A stretch of 64,000 nt of DNA from Prado023 sp963700475 (GCA_963700475.1 CAVOXR010000015.1:649258-713257); one strand, 5' to 3'; positions 45,453-55,251 are shown, numbered from the stretch's first letter. A program made the numbers and translations. The notes: a model not told the origin generated them from the sequence alone.

Positions 45453-46798
45453 GCCGCCCCGCGGCGCTGTCCGGCTTCCCGGAGTACCTGCCGGCCGACC
45501 GGATCATCGAGCAGAACGTGCTGGACACCGTCCGCCGGGTCTTCGAGCTGCACGGATTCGCCTCGATCGAGACCCGCGCCGTCGAACCCCTGGAGCAGAT
45601 GCTGCGCAAGGGCGAGATCGACAAGGAGGTCTACGTCCTGCGCCGCCTGCACGCCCCCGCCGACGAGCCGGACGCGGGCCTCGGGCTGCACTTCGACCTG
45701 ACGGTGCCGTTCGCCCGCTACGTGGTGCAGAACGCCGGGCACCTGGAGTTCCCCTTCCGCCGGTACCAGATACAGAAGGTGTGGCGCGGCGAGCGTCCCC
45801 AGGAGGGGCGCTACCGGGAGTTCGCGCAGGCCGACATCGACATCGTCGGGCGCGACACGCTGGCCTTCCACCACGAGGTCGAGGTCGCACTGGTGATGGC
45901 CGAGGTCTTCCAGGCGCTGCCGATGCCGCAGGCCGTCATCCTGGTCAACAATCGCAAGCTCGCGGAGGGCTTCTTCCTGGGCGTGGGCGCAGCGGACCCG
46001 GGAGCCGCCCTGCGGGCCATCGACAAGCTCGACAAGATCGGCTCGGCCCGGGTGGCCGAGCTGCTGCAGTCCGACGCTGGGCTGTCTGCCGAGGCCGCCG
46101 AGAAGTGCCTGGCGCTCGCGTCGATCCGCCGGGCCGACACGTCCTTCGTCGAAGAGGTCCGGGCGCTTGGCGTTGAGCACGAGCTGCTCGACCAGGGCCT
46201 CGAGGAGTTGGCCGCCGTGGTGGGTGCCGCAGCCGAGCGGATGCCCGGGGCGGTCGTCGCCGACCTCAAGATCGCCCGCGGGCTGGACTACTACACCGGT
46301 ACGGTCTACGAGACCCAGCTCGTCGGGTTCGAGGACTTCGGGTCGATCTGCTCCGGTGGCCGCTACGACGCACTGGCCAGCGACGGCCGCTCGACCTACC
46401 CCGGCGTCGGCATCTCACTGGGGGTGTCGCGCCTGATGGGCGTCCTGCTCGGACGAGGGCTGGTCCGGGCGACTCGCTCCGTGCCCACGTGCGTGCTGGT
46501 GGCCGTCACCGACGAAGCCGGCCGGTCGGGGTCCGTGGCCATCGCCGGCGCGCTGCGCGCCCGCGGGATCCCGGTCGAGGTGGCGCCCAAGGCGGACAAG
46601 TTCGGCAAGCAGATCCGCTACGCCGACCGGCGCGGCATCCCGTTCGTCTGGTTCCCCGACGCCGAGGGCGGCTCGGTCAAGGACATCCGGTCCGGCGCCC
46701 AGGAGCCGGCCGACCCCGCACTGTGGACCCCCCCCGCCCGGGACCTGTACCCGCGCATCGAGCGCATCGCACGTGACGAAGAGGAGAGCCCCCGATGA
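45449..46798 (+). CDS. hisS: Histidine-tRNA ligase
   Basis: 449-residue class II synthetase. Motif 2 and the histidine-specific blocks are clear: FDLTVPFARYV, GLDYYTGTVYE and SGGRYDALAS, with an anticodon-binding C-terminus. The ATG overlaps the upstream stop (ATGA), and aspS overlaps its own stop, so the three genes are coupled. Confidence 0.95.
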   Translation: MSRPAALSGFPEYLPADRIIEQNVLDTVRRVFELHGFASIETRAVEPLEQMLRKGEIDKEVYVLRRLHAPADEPDAGLGLHFDLTVPFARYVVQNAGHLEFPFRRYQIQKVWRGERPQEGRYREFAQADIDIVGRDTLAFHHEVEVALVMAEVFQALPMPQAVILVNNRKLAEGFFLGVGAADPGAALRAIDKLDKIGSARVAELLQSDAGLSAEAAEKCLALASIRRADTSFVEEVRALGVEHELLDQGLEELAAVVGAAAERMPGAVVADLKIARGLDYYTGTVYETQLVGFEDFGSICSGGRYDALASDGRSTYPGVGISLGVSRLMGVLLGRGLVRATRSVPTCVLVAVTDEAGRSGSVAIAGALRARGIPVEVAPKADKFGKQIRYADRRGIPFVWFPDAEGGSVKDIRSGAQEPADPALWTPPARDLYPRIERIARDEEESPR

Positions 46799-48567
46799 TC
46801 CGCACCCACGAGGCCGGAACGCTGCGCGCCCAGGACATCGGGCAGACCGTGACCCTGGCCGGATGGATCGGCCGGCGCCGCGACCACGGTGGTGTCGCAT
46901 TCCTCGACCTGCGCGACGGCTCCGGGATCGTCCAGGTGGTCGTGCACGACCCGGAGGTCGCCCACCCGCTGCGCAATGAGTTCTGCGTCAAGGTCGTCGG
47001 CGAGGTCGTGGCACGTCCCGAGGGCAACGAGAACCAGGACCTGGACACGGGCGCCGTGGAGGTCATGGTCGAGAGCCTCGAGGTGCTCTCCGAGGCCGCG
47101 CCCCTGCCGTTCCCGATCGACGAGCACGTCGAGGTCGGCGAGGAGGCCCGGCTGCGCTACCGGTACCTCGACCTGCGCCGGCCCGAGCCCGCGCGGATCA
47201 TGAGGTTGCGCTCCAAGGTCAACCAGATCGCCCGTGAGGTGCTGTTCGCGCGGGACTTCCTGGAGATCGAGACCCCGACACTGACCCGGTCGACGCCCGA
47301 GGGTGCACGCGACTTCCTGGTCCCGGTGCGACTGCAGCCGGGCAACTGGTACGCCCTGCCGCAGTCCCCGCAGTTGTTCAAGCAGCTGCTGATGGTGGCC
47401 GGCATGGAGCGCTACTTCCAGATCGCTCGGTGCTACCGCGACGAGGACTTCCGCAAGGACCGCCAGCCGGAGTTCACCCAGCTCGACATCGAGATGAGCT
47501 TCGTGGAGCAGTCGGATGTGCTCGCGGTCGGCGAGGACGTCATCCGGGCGCTGTGGGCGGGGACCGTCGGCCACGAGATCGGCGAGATCCCGCACATGAC
47601 GTTCGCGGAGGCGATGCGCCGCTTCGGCTCGGACAAGCCCGACCTGCGGTTCGACATCGAGCTCGTGGAGCTCACCGAGTACTTCGCCCAGACCCCGTTC
47701 CGGGTGTTCCAGGCGCCGTACGTCGGTGCGGTCGTGATGCCCGGGGGCGGGTCGCAGCCGCGGCGCACCTTCGACGCCTGGCAGGAGTGGGCCAAGCAGC
47801 GCGGCGCCCGCGGCCTGGCCTACGTCACCATCGCCGAGGACGGCACCCTCGGTGGCCCCGTGGCCAAGAACATCACGGAGGAGGAGCGCGACGGACTGGC
47901 CACAGCGACCGGGGCCAAGCCCGGGGACTGCATCTTCTTCGCAGCGGGTCCGGCCAACGAGGCCCGGGCCCTGCTCGGGGCCGCCCGCCTGGAGATCGCC
48001 GAGCGCTGCGACCTCATCGACCCTGACGAATGGTCGTTCCTCTGGATCGTGGACGCCCCGGTGTTCGAGGCCGTGGTCTCCGACGACGGCACGCCCGGCT
48101 GGACAGCCGTGCACCACCCCTTCACCTCACCCAACGCCGACTGGATCGACCGCTTCGAGGAGTCGCCGGGTGAGGCCCTGGCCTACGCCTACGACATGGT
48201 CTGCAACGGGAACGAGATCGGCGGCGGGTCGATCCGTATCCATCGCGCCGAGGTCCAGAGCCGGGTGTTCTCCGTGCTCGGCATCGACGAGCGGGAGGCC
48301 CAGGACAAGTTCGGGTTCCTCCTCGACGCCTTCGCGTTCGGGCCGCCCCCGCACGGCGGGATCGCCTTCGGCTGGGACCGGATCGTGATGCTGCTCACCG
48401 GCGCGTCGTCGTTGCGCGATGTGATCGCGTTCCCGAAGACCGGCGCGGGGCACGACCCGCTGACCGGCGCGCCCACGACGATCACTGCCGCCCAGCGCAA
48501 GGAGGCCGGGATCGACGCCAAGCCTGCAGCGGACGAGGCTGCCCCCCGGCCGGAGCCGGGTGCGTGA
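46795..48567 (+). CDS. aspS: Aspartate-tRNA ligase
   Basis: 590-residue bacterial-type AspRS: anticodon OB-fold (about 1-110), catalytic core with QSPQLFKQLLMVAG and RCYRDEDFRKDRQPEFTQLD, the GAD insertion (about 290-420), and class II motif 3 (GGIAFGWDRIVMLL). The long bacterial form often also charges tRNA-Asn, but this cannot be decided here. The C-terminus has an extra 25-residue Ala/Pro tail. Confidence 0.95.
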   Translation: MIRTHEAGTLRAQDIGQTVTLAGWIGRRRDHGGVAFLDLRDGSGIVQVVVHDPEVAHPLRNEFCVKVVGEVVARPEGNENQDLDTGAVEVMVESLEVLSEAAPLPFPIDEHVEVGEEARLRYRYLDLRRPEPARIMRLRSKVNQIAREVLFARDFLEIETPTLTRSTPEGARDFLVPVRLQPGNWYALPQSPQLFKQLLMVAGMERYFQIARCYRDEDFRKDRQPEFTQLDIEMSFVEQSDVLAVGEDVIRALWAGTVGHEIGEIPHMTFAEAMRRFGSDKPDLRFDIELVELTEYFAQTPFRVFQAPYVGAVVMPGGGSQPRRTFDAWQEWAKQRGARGLAYVTIAEDGTLGGPVAKNITEEERDGLATATGAKPGDCIFFAAGPANEARALLGAARLEIAERCDLIDPDEWSFLWIVDAPVFEAVVSDDGTPGWTAVHHPFTSPNADWIDRFEESPGEALAYAYDMVCNGNEIGGGSIRIHRAEVQSRVFSVLGIDEREAQDKFGFLLDAFAFGPPPHGGIAFGWDRIVMLLTGASSLRDVIAFPKTGAGHDPLTGAPTTITAAQRKEAGIDAKPAADEAAPRPEPGA

Positions 48568-48635
48568 GGGCTTCGTAGGGTGGGCGTGATTCGCGGGACG
48601 ACGGGGGCCGGCGAGCGACGGAGGGAAGTGACGGG

Positions 48636-49232
48636 ATGCAGACGCAGGTGATCAGGGGATGGATCGTCGGGATCCTGGCCGTGTTCGCGATCGTTGTCGG
48701 AGCGGCACCTGCGGGGGCTCACGCCGAGCTGGAGTCGTCGGATCCGAAGGACGGGGCCACCCTGTCGACGGCCCCGGCTGCGATGCGCTTCGTCTTCGGG
48801 GAGGAGATCCTGCCCGAGGGCAACGCCGTCACCCTGACCGATGTTGAGGCCGACACCCGCCTCGAGGTGGGGCCGGTTGAGGTCGAGGGCGACACCGTGT
48901 CGGTGGCATGGCCACCGGCCAGCCCTGCCGGGGAGTTCCGGGCGGCCTACCGCGTCGTCTCTGCCGACGGCCATCCCATTGACGGGACGATCACGTTCAC
49001 GGTGGAGCAGGCCGTGGGGGAGGTGGAGGAGACTCCGGCCGCGGTGCCGTCAAGCCCCTCGGCGGTCGAGTCCGCAAGCTCTGCCGCGGCGAGCCCGTCG
49101 GCGGTCGCGGCGAGTCCTGTCCCTGCGGAGGGGGATGCGGATGCTGGGCTGCTGACCTGGGTCCTGGGCATCGGCCTGGCCGTCCTGATCGGTGCTGCGG
49201 CAGGCACCTGGGTCATGCGACGGTCCCGATGA
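48636..49232 (+). CDS. copC: CopC-domain copper-binding protein
   Basis: 198-residue exported protein. The signal peptide ends in GAHAELESSDP, so the mature N-terminal histidine can bind copper. A second histidine is in SADGHPIDG. A Ser/Ala/Pro linker (about 128-168) leads to a C-terminal membrane anchor (about 172-192). A GGAGGGAAG site precedes the ATG. The downstream CopD/CtaG gene overlaps by four bases. Confidence 0.88.
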   Translation: MQTQVIRGWIVGILAVFAIVVGAAPAGAHAELESSDPKDGATLSTAPAAMRFVFGEEILPEGNAVTLTDVEADTRLEVGPVEVEGDTVSVAWPPASPAGEFRAAYRVVSADGHPIDGTITFTVEQAVGEVEETPAAVPSSPSAVESASSAAASPSAVAASPVPAEGDADAGLLTWVLGIGLAVLIGAAAGTWVMRRSR

Positions 49233-51250
49233 CCGCCCGGACCGTCCCTGATGCCCGCGATACCCGTGCGGCACCGGCTGGGCGGTCCTCCTTCCTGCCC
49301 CGGGCGCTGTGGTCCCTTGCCGCCTTCGCGGCGCTGGTGGCCGCTGCGATTGCGGCCGGCGTCTGGTGGCAGCCCGTCAGCGATGGACTGCCCGATGCCG
49401 GCAGGCTCGTCGTCGATGGGCTGCCGGTCCTGCGCCTTGTGTCGCTGCTGGCCGGGGGCGCCATGGTCGGCTTCGGCATCTCCGCGGTCGCCCTCGACCC
49501 CGGCGCCCGCACCAGTCTGACCCGCTCGGGCCGGTCGGACCTGGCCGTTGCCTCGGCCTCCGCGTTCGTGATGGCTGCCACCAGCCTGATGTTCGCGTTG
49601 TTCACGCTCGCGGACGTGCTCGGGATCGGGCTGTCCGGTCTGACAAGCCCGGGCATCGTGTCGACGTACCTGTGGGACGTGGAGGTCAGCCGCGCCTTCC
49701 TGATCTCAGCGGCGCTCGCCTGCGCGGTCGGGGTCGGTTTCCGGATCGTGCGCTCCCTGGGTGCGGCTGCTGGTTGGCTCGCTGTGGCGCTGGTGGCCGT
49801 GGGGATCCCCTCGCTGACAGGTCACGCGGCCGGTCTCGGCGGGCACTCGTTGGCCCTCATCAGCGGCTTCCTGCACACGGTCGCGGCAGCGGCGTGGGGT
49901 GGCGGCGTCCTCGCCCTGGCCACCCACGCGGTGCGTCGCTCGCCACAGATGGGGGAGCGGATCCGCCGGTTCGGAGTCATCGCGATCGCATCCGTGGCGA
50001 CGCTGGCGGTGACGGGGCTCGCCTCCGCGGCGACCCGCATGGACTCGCCCAGCGAATTGCTCACCACCCAGTACGGCAACACGGTCCTGTTCAAGATCGC
50101 GGCCCTGGTCATCGCCGTCCTTCTGGGTGCTGCGGTACGTCGTGAGGCACGGCGACGTGACGGGATGATCCGTTCGGGCCGGATGCTGGTCGAGGTGGTG
50201 GCCCTCGGGTCGGCGCTCGGGTTTGCCGTCGTCCTGGCCCGCTCGGCCTTCCCCCGCCAGGCTGTCAACCTCCCGAGCCTGGGCGAGGACCTGATCGGCT
50301 ACCTCTACCCGCCGGCACCCACGTTCGGACGGGTTGCGCTGGGATGGCACCCGGACTGGGTCTGGCTGACCACAGCCCTGCTTGCGATGGCGCTGTACGC
50401 CACCGGGTACCTGCTGCTGCGCCGCCGTGGGGACACGTGGCCCGTCATGCGACTGGTGTCCTGGGTGCTCGGGTGGAGCGTGGTGATCTGGGCCACCTGC
50501 TCGGGAGTCGCGTGGTACGCCCCTGTGTCGTTCACCCTGCACATGGTCTCCCACATGGCGTTGGCGATGCTGGCGCCTGTCTTCCTCGTGCTCGGCGGGC
50601 CGATCACCCTCGCCCTGCGAGTGATCCCGGCCGCACCCGGCGGCGCCCGCGGCCCGCGCGAGTGGATCATCTGGGGGCTGCACTCGCCGGTGACCCGATT
50701 CGTCACCCACCCGCTGTACGTGCTGTTCATCTACACGATCGGGCTCTACGGGCTCTACTACACGGGCCTGTACGCCACGCTCATGTCCTCGCACCTGGGC
50801 CACTTCGCGATGCAGGTGCACTTCCTTGCGGCCGGGTACCTGTTCTACTGGGTCGTCATCGGTGTGGATGCCGGGCCGCGGCGGCTCGGGTACCCCGCCC
50901 GGCTGATCCTGCTCATGGCCTCCCTGGTGATCCACTCGTTCTTCGCGGTCCCGATGATGATGACCGAGGTCCCGATGGTGCCTGAGTGGTACGCCGTCGT
51001 GACCCCGCCGTGGCTGACCGACACACTGCAGGACACGCGCAACGCGGGCGCGATCGCCTGGGGGTTCGGGGAGATCCCGACGTTGGTCGTGGCGATCGTC
51101 CTGGGTTTCCAGTGGGCAAGGTCAGACGAGCGCGAGGCGCGGCGCATGGACCGGCGTGCTGACCTCGACGGGGACGCCGAACTGAACGCCTACAACGCGC
51201 GCCTGGCCCGGATGAACGCCGTGGACGTTGCTGAGGACGAGAACCGCTAG
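49229..51250 (+). CDS. CopD-CtaG fusion membrane protein (copper handling, cytochrome oxidase assembly)
   Basis: 673-residue polytopic protein. The N-terminal half is a CopD domain (HAAGLGGHSLALISGFLHTVAAAAWGGG). The C-terminal half is a caa3-type CtaG domain (FTLHMVSHMALAMLAPVFLVLGGP, SSHLGHFAMQVHFLAAGYLF). The histidines in membrane helices suit copper binding. The fusion, known in mycobacteria, links copper import to CuA/CuB site assembly. Its TAG stop shares the palindrome CTAG with the stop of the convergent gene. Confidence 0.88.
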   Translation: MTARTVPDARDTRAAPAGRSSFLPRALWSLAAFAALVAAAIAAGVWWQPVSDGLPDAGRLVVDGLPVLRLVSLLAGGAMVGFGISAVALDPGARTSLTRSGRSDLAVASASAFVMAATSLMFALFTLADVLGIGLSGLTSPGIVSTYLWDVEVSRAFLISAALACAVGVGFRIVRSLGAAAGWLAVALVAVGIPSLTGHAAGLGGHSLALISGFLHTVAAAAWGGGVLALATHAVRRSPQMGERIRRFGVIAIASVATLAVTGLASAATRMDSPSELLTTQYGNTVLFKIAALVIAVLLGAAVRREARRRDGMIRSGRMLVEVVALGSALGFAVVLARSAFPRQAVNLPSLGEDLIGYLYPPAPTFGRVALGWHPDWVWLTTALLAMALYATGYLLLRRRGDTWPVMRLVSWVLGWSVVIWATCSGVAWYAPVSFTLHMVSHMALAMLAPVFLVLGGPITLALRVIPAAPGGARGPREWIIWGLHSPVTRFVTHPLYVLFIYTIGLYGLYYTGLYATLMSSHLGHFAMQVHFLAAGYLFYWVVIGVDAGPRRLGYPARLILLMASLVIHSFFAVPMMMTEVPMVPEWYAVVTPPWLTDTLQDTRNAGAIAWGFGEIPTLVVAIVLGFQWARSDEREARRMDRRADLDGDAELNAYNARLARMNAVDVAEDENR

Positions 51251-52527
51251 GACGGATCGCTGCCGGAGGCGGGTTCGTCGGTGGACGGCTGCCCGCCACC
51301 GACCGGTGCAGGGGCGGCGGACTCGGCCACCAACGCGCCAGCGCGGGGCTCCTCGTACCCACGGCCCGCGCCCTCGATGATCTCCACCAGCAGCAGGGCG
51401 ACGGCCATGATCACGAACGTCCAGAGGATCATCGACGGGCTGCGCCGATCCACCAGGATCAGGTAGGCGGCTGCCAGGGCGATCACGATGGCGCGCAGCG
51501 TGGGCACGAACATCGGGTGATCCGAGGTGAACCGGCCCACGGGGCCGTCGGCCAGCGGGCTGCCCCAACGGTGCGCCGCTCCCGCGATCGCGTCGCGCAC
51601 CTTGCGGCCCGACCGCGTCGCACCGGCCAGCCAGCCGGCAATCGCCAGGGCGATGCCCAGGCAGATCATCACCAGCGTGGCATTGACAAGGAAACGCAGC
51701 ATGGTCGTGCTGACCGAGGTGAGGACGTCGGCGAAGTCAGCCGGTGCCTGATCCACAAGCTGTGCCTGCCCAAGGTTCAGGCCCGCGTACATGAGGCCCC
51801 CGCCGATCGCGAGGCCGATCCCGGTCCACATGACGCCTCGTGAGCGGGGGCGCCACAGCAGGATCCCGACGAGGAACATCAGGAGCACGACGAGCCACAG
51901 CCAGTTCGCGACCGGGAGGAAGATGCCCAGCGCGGTGGCAGCCGTCTGCAGGTTCGGGGCATCGGCCAGCACGACCTCGCGACCCGGGACCTCGAGCTTG
52001 TCGGCGAACGGCACGCCGCGCTCCACCAGCTGCGCCTGCACCTTCTCGACCGCGACCTTCGTGTCCAGGACGATCTGCCCGTCCTGGAGGGTCACCGCCG
52101 CGTTGGCCGTGTCACGGTTGAGGAGCTTGACGAACTGCTCCTGGAGCAGCGTCGCGATGGCCATCCACGCGTCGCCGAATCGGTCGCTCTGGGTGTACGA
52201 GGTGACCCCGGACTGGATGGCCCCGTTGATCCCCGAGGCGATCCCCTCGGCGATGGCCGAGTCGGGTCGTACGCCGGCCAGGGGGCCGTTCAGCTTCGAC
52301 AGTGCCTCGGCGACCCGCGTCTTCGCGTCGATCGCGTCGATGAGGGCAGTGGAGACCTCGGTCGCGACCGTCTGCTGGACGGCTGGGTCGTCTGCCAGGG
52401 GCGCCAGGGTCTCGACGAAGGTGTCGGTCTCGGTGATGGTGCGGTCGGCCCAGAGGGCGCCGACCGCGAAGGGGGCCAGGAGGCTGGCCACGATGATGAG
52501 CAGGGCAGCGATGATTCGACGGGCCAT
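51247..52527 (-). CDS. Integral membrane protein of unknown function
   Basis: 426-residue protein. One N-terminal helix (about 5-27) is followed by a large extracellular helical domain (about 28-195), then four membrane helices (about 203-222, 229-248, 280-302, 345-390) and an acidic cytoplasmic tail. Similar large proteins are widespread in actinomycetes without a known role. The start ATG is six bases after a TACTGT box (leaderless). It ends by sharing CTAG with the copD-ctaG stop. Confidence 0.72.
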   Translation of the reverse strand: MARRIIAALLIIVASLLAPFAVGALWADRTITETDTFVETLAPLADDPAVQQTVATEVSTALIDAIDAKTRVAEALSKLNGPLAGVRPDSAIAEGIASGINGAIQSGVTSYTQSDRFGDAWMAIATLLQEQFVKLLNRDTANAAVTLQDGQIVLDTKVAVEKVQAQLVERGVPFADKLEVPGREVVLADAPNLQTAATALGIFLPVANWLWLVVLLMFLVGILLWRPRSRGVMWTGIGLAIGGGLMYAGLNLGQAQLVDQAPADFADVLTSVSTTMLRFLVNATLVMICLGIALAIAGWLAGATRSGRKVRDAIAGAAHRWGSPLADGPVGRFTSDHPMFVPTLRAIVIALAAAYLILVDRRSPSMILWTFVIMAVALLLVEIIEGAGRGYEEPRAGALVAESAAPAPVGGGQPSTDEPASGSDPS

Positions 52528-52548
52528 GCGCACACAGTAGCGCTGCAA

Positions 52549-53373
52549 TCACCCGATTCCGGGTGCCAATCGGCCACTGGCCCAGCGGTAGCCGACTTCA
52601 TAGCCGAGCGACGAGTAGACAGAGCGGGCCGATCGGTTCGCCGCGTGCATTCCCAGGGTGACGGCAGGAGCCCCCTCGGCGAGTGCGTCGCGGGTCAGGC
52701 GGGCGCACAGGTCCCGGGACAACCCCCGACCGCGCCAGTCCGGATGGGTGGCGACCGATCCGAGGTGCGGGATCCCGGGTCGCATCGACGTGACGGCGGC
52801 GATGGCGATGAGCGGGTCGTCGCTCGGGGCGCTCTCCTCGGCGTCCGCCCTCGCGCTGGTTCCCAGCGTTCCGGACGTGACCCCCCACCAGCCCCGGATC
52901 CGCGGGTCGCCAGGGCGGATCATGGCGTCCGGGGACGCGACCGCCAGCAGCTCGGGAATCCGCAGGTCGTCCGCAGGGACCGCGACCACCGCGGCCTCGC
53001 CGGCGCGCACGGGTGGGGCGGACCTCGTGAACCACCAGTCCCACTCCCAGTGCTCGACGGGACGGATCCTGGCCGGCAGGTGCGTGAAGGCCCGGCGCTC
53101 CACGGTGATCCCCTCAGGCATGCCACCGTCCTCCACCAGGGCCACGACACATCGCGCCACGGCGGGTGGATCCTGGCCCATGGCGATGATCCATGGGCGA
53201 TCCCAGGTGGCGTGCAGGGAACGCCAGGCGACACCACCGGCCTCGGCGTGAACGGCAGACACCACATCCAGTCGTGCGCCCACCTCGAGGTACGTCTGTG
53301 CGCCCTCGTCGTCACGCGGCACGGCCGATCGGATCCGGTCGGCCAGCACGGGGTCGGGGGTGGGGACGCTCAC
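52549..53373 (-). CDS. GNAT-family N-acetyltransferase
   Basis: 274-residue protein with a C-terminal GNAT domain (acetyl-CoA loop HPDWRGRGLSRDLCARL; HAANRSARSVYSSLGYEVG) and an N-terminal extension of about 170 residues. The substrate is unknown. GTG at 53373 fits a leaderless start seven bases after CATGAT. ATG at 53385 is the in-frame alternative, but it sits inside the rarA -10 box. The gene is divergent from rarA, with start codons fewer than 20 bases apart. Confidence 0.75.
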   Translation of the reverse strand: MSVPTPDPVLADRIRSAVPRDDEGAQTYLEVGARLDVVSAVHAEAGGVAWRSLHATWDRPWIIAMGQDPPAVARCVVALVEDGGMPEGITVERRAFTHLPARIRPVEHWEWDWWFTRSAPPVRAGEAAVVAVPADDLRIPELLAVASPDAMIRPGDPRIRGWWGVTSGTLGTSARADAEESAPSDDPLIAIAAVTSMRPGIPHLGSVATHPDWRGRGLSRDLCARLTRDALAEGAPAVTLGMHAANRSARSVYSSLGYEVGYRWASGRLAPGIG

Positions 53374-53379
53374 GGTGCC

Positions 53380-53386
53380 TATCATG
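53380..53386. promoter_or_regulatory. Overlapping divergent -10 boxes of rarA and the acetyltransferase gene
   Basis: On the plus strand TATCAT (53380-53385) is six bases before the rarA GTG. On the minus strand CATGAT (53386-53381) is seven bases before the GTG at 53373. Both boxes use the same base pairs, so polymerase can bind in only one direction at a time. Confidence 0.5.
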
Positions 53387-53391
53387 GCGGC

Positions 53392-54801
53392 GTGCCCGGC
53401 CCCTCCCGAACGACCCCCACAGGTCCGTCGCTGTTCGACGCTCCGGGGCTCAGTGACCGTTCGGTGGATGCCACGGCACCCCTGGCTGTGCGGATGCGGC
53501 CCCGGGACCTCTCGGAGCTCGTCGGGCAGGCGGACCTCGTCGCGCCGGGATCCCCCCTGCGTCGGCTCATCGACGGGTCCGGCGCGGCGTCCGTGATCCT
53601 CTGGGGCCCGCCGGGGACCGGCAAGACCACGATCGCGTCCCTGGTCAGCGGGGCCGCGGGCCGGCGTTTCGTCGAGCTCAGTGCGGTCACCGCCGGGGTC
53701 AAGGACGTGCGCGCCGCCATCGACACCGCCCGGATGTCGGGGGTGCCGACCGTCCTGTTCATCGACGAGGTCCACCGGTTCACCCGCACCCAGCAGGACG
53801 CGCTGCTGCCCGGGGTGGAGAACGGGTGGGTGACGCTGGTCGCCGCGACCACCGAGAACCCGAGCTTCTCGGTCGTCTCCCCGCTGCTGTCCCGCTCCCT
53901 GCTGCTGACCCTGAGCTCCCTGACCGACGAGCAGGTGGGGGAGCTGCTCGACCGGGCCGTCCTCGATCCCCGCGGCCTCGCGGGTCGGGTCGCGCTGTCG
54001 AGGGAGGCGCGGGCGGACCTCATCCGCTACTGCGGTGGGGACGCCCGCCGCGCCCTGACGTACCTGGAGGCAGCCGCCGAGGGAGTGGCCGGCGCCGGCG
54101 CCGACGGGGAGCCAGAGGGGGAGGGGACGCCGCCGGCGATCAGCGCCGAGCACGTGGGGGTCGCCGTCCAGCGGGCGCTGGTCCGCTACGACCGCACCGG
54201 GGACCAGCACTACGACGTCATCTCGGCGTTCATCAAGAGCGTCCGGGGCAGCGATGTGGATGCGGCCCTGCACTACCTGGCCCGGATGATCGAGGCCGGG
54301 GAGGATCCGCGGTTCATCGCCCGACGGCTGGTGATCCTGGCCAGCGAGGACATCGGCCTGGCCGATCCCAGCGCCCTCGGGGTGGCCACGGCGGCGATGA
54401 CCTCCTCTGCCCAGATCGGGCTCCCGGAGGCCCGGCTGCCCCTGGCGCAGGCCACGATCCACCTGGCGCTGGCGCCCAAGTCGAACGCCGTGATCCGGGC
54501 GATCGACGCCGCGCAGGCCGATGTCCGCGCCGGGCTGGTGGGCCAGGTGCCCGCGCACCTGCGCGACGGGCACTACCCGAACGCAGCCACCCTGGGAGTC
54601 GTCGGCTACCGCTACCCGCATGACGATCCCTCGGGCGTGCTGGCCCAGCAGTACGCGCCGGACCCGGTGGTCGGCCGGCACTACTACGAGCCCGGGGGGC
54701 ACGGCGTCGAGGCCCGGCTCGGCGATGTCCTGGCCCGCCTCCGGGCTGCGCTCGCCGGCGAGGCGCCCCCGGATCGAGGTGGCCCAGCCAGCACCGGATG
54801 A
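53392..54801 (+). CDS. rarA: Replication-associated recombination protein RarA (MgsA/WRNIP1 family)
   Basis: 469-residue AAA+ ATPase acting at stalled forks. Walker A is WGPPGTGKTT (about 71-80), Walker B is LFIDEVHRFTRTQQDALLP and sensor 1 is AATTENPSF. The C-terminal tetramerisation domain is intact (YDVISAFIKSVRGSDVDAAL, ARRLVILASEDIGLADP). The GTG start is supported by the TATCAT box. Confidence 0.92.
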   Translation: MPGPSRTTPTGPSLFDAPGLSDRSVDATAPLAVRMRPRDLSELVGQADLVAPGSPLRRLIDGSGAASVILWGPPGTGKTTIASLVSGAAGRRFVELSAVTAGVKDVRAAIDTARMSGVPTVLFIDEVHRFTRTQQDALLPGVENGWVTLVAATTENPSFSVVSPLLSRSLLLTLSSLTDEQVGELLDRAVLDPRGLAGRVALSREARADLIRYCGGDARRALTYLEAAAEGVAGAGADGEPEGEGTPPAISAEHVGVAVQRALVRYDRTGDQHYDVISAFIKSVRGSDVDAALHYLARMIEAGEDPRFIARRLVILASEDIGLADPSALGVATAAMTSSAQIGLPEARLPLAQATIHLALAPKSNAVIRAIDAAQADVRAGLVGQVPAHLRDGHYPNAATLGVVGYRYPHDDPSGVLAQQYAPDPVVGRHYYEPGGHGVEARLGDVLARLRAALAGEAPPDRGGPASTG

Positions 54802-54879
54802 CTGCCGCCGTCCCCACCTCGACTCCGCGGTTCGACGTCCCTTCGGGGCCATCGGTCGGCGACCTGCTCCCGTCCTGCC

Positions 54880-54928
54880 GATCTGCTCCCCTCCTGGTGG
54901 GAGCGGATCGTCGCAACGGGAGCGAATC
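54880..54928. repeat. Hairpin with an extra right-arm copy between rarA and the alaS operon
   Basis: GATCTGCTCCC (54880-54890) pairs with GGGAGCGGATC (54899-54909) except for one position. A near copy, GGGAGCGAATC, follows at 54918-54928. The layout resembles repeat copy A, but the sequence differs. It could be the rarA terminator. Confidence 0.45.
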
Positions 54929-54936
54929 CGGGGCGT

Positions 54937-54942
54937 TAGGGT
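54937..54942 (+). promoter_or_regulatory. -10 box of the alaS operon, leaderless type
   Basis: TAGGGT, seven bases, then the ATG at 54950. Confidence 0.5.
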
Positions 54943-54949
54943 TCGGTCC

Positions 54950-55251
54950 ATGAGTAGGACCTTCTGGATGGTGGTCGGCGCCGTGGGTGGCGTGGTGGCC
55001 TACCGCAAGGGCACGCAGGCAGCCGCGCGCGCCAAGGAGCTGGGCCCGCTGGGCTCCGCCCAGGTCGCGGCGCAGACGACCAGCAAGTTGGCCGGGAAGA
55101 CCGCCAACGGACTCGGCCGGCTCCAGGACGTCAAGGCGCGACGTGAGGGGCGCCTGCTCACCGGTACCGCGCAGGAGGTCACCAGCGGACCGCCCCCCGA
55201 GGACTGGGTTCCCGCCCCCACGAAGCCCGCCACGACGAGGAACAGCACCCC

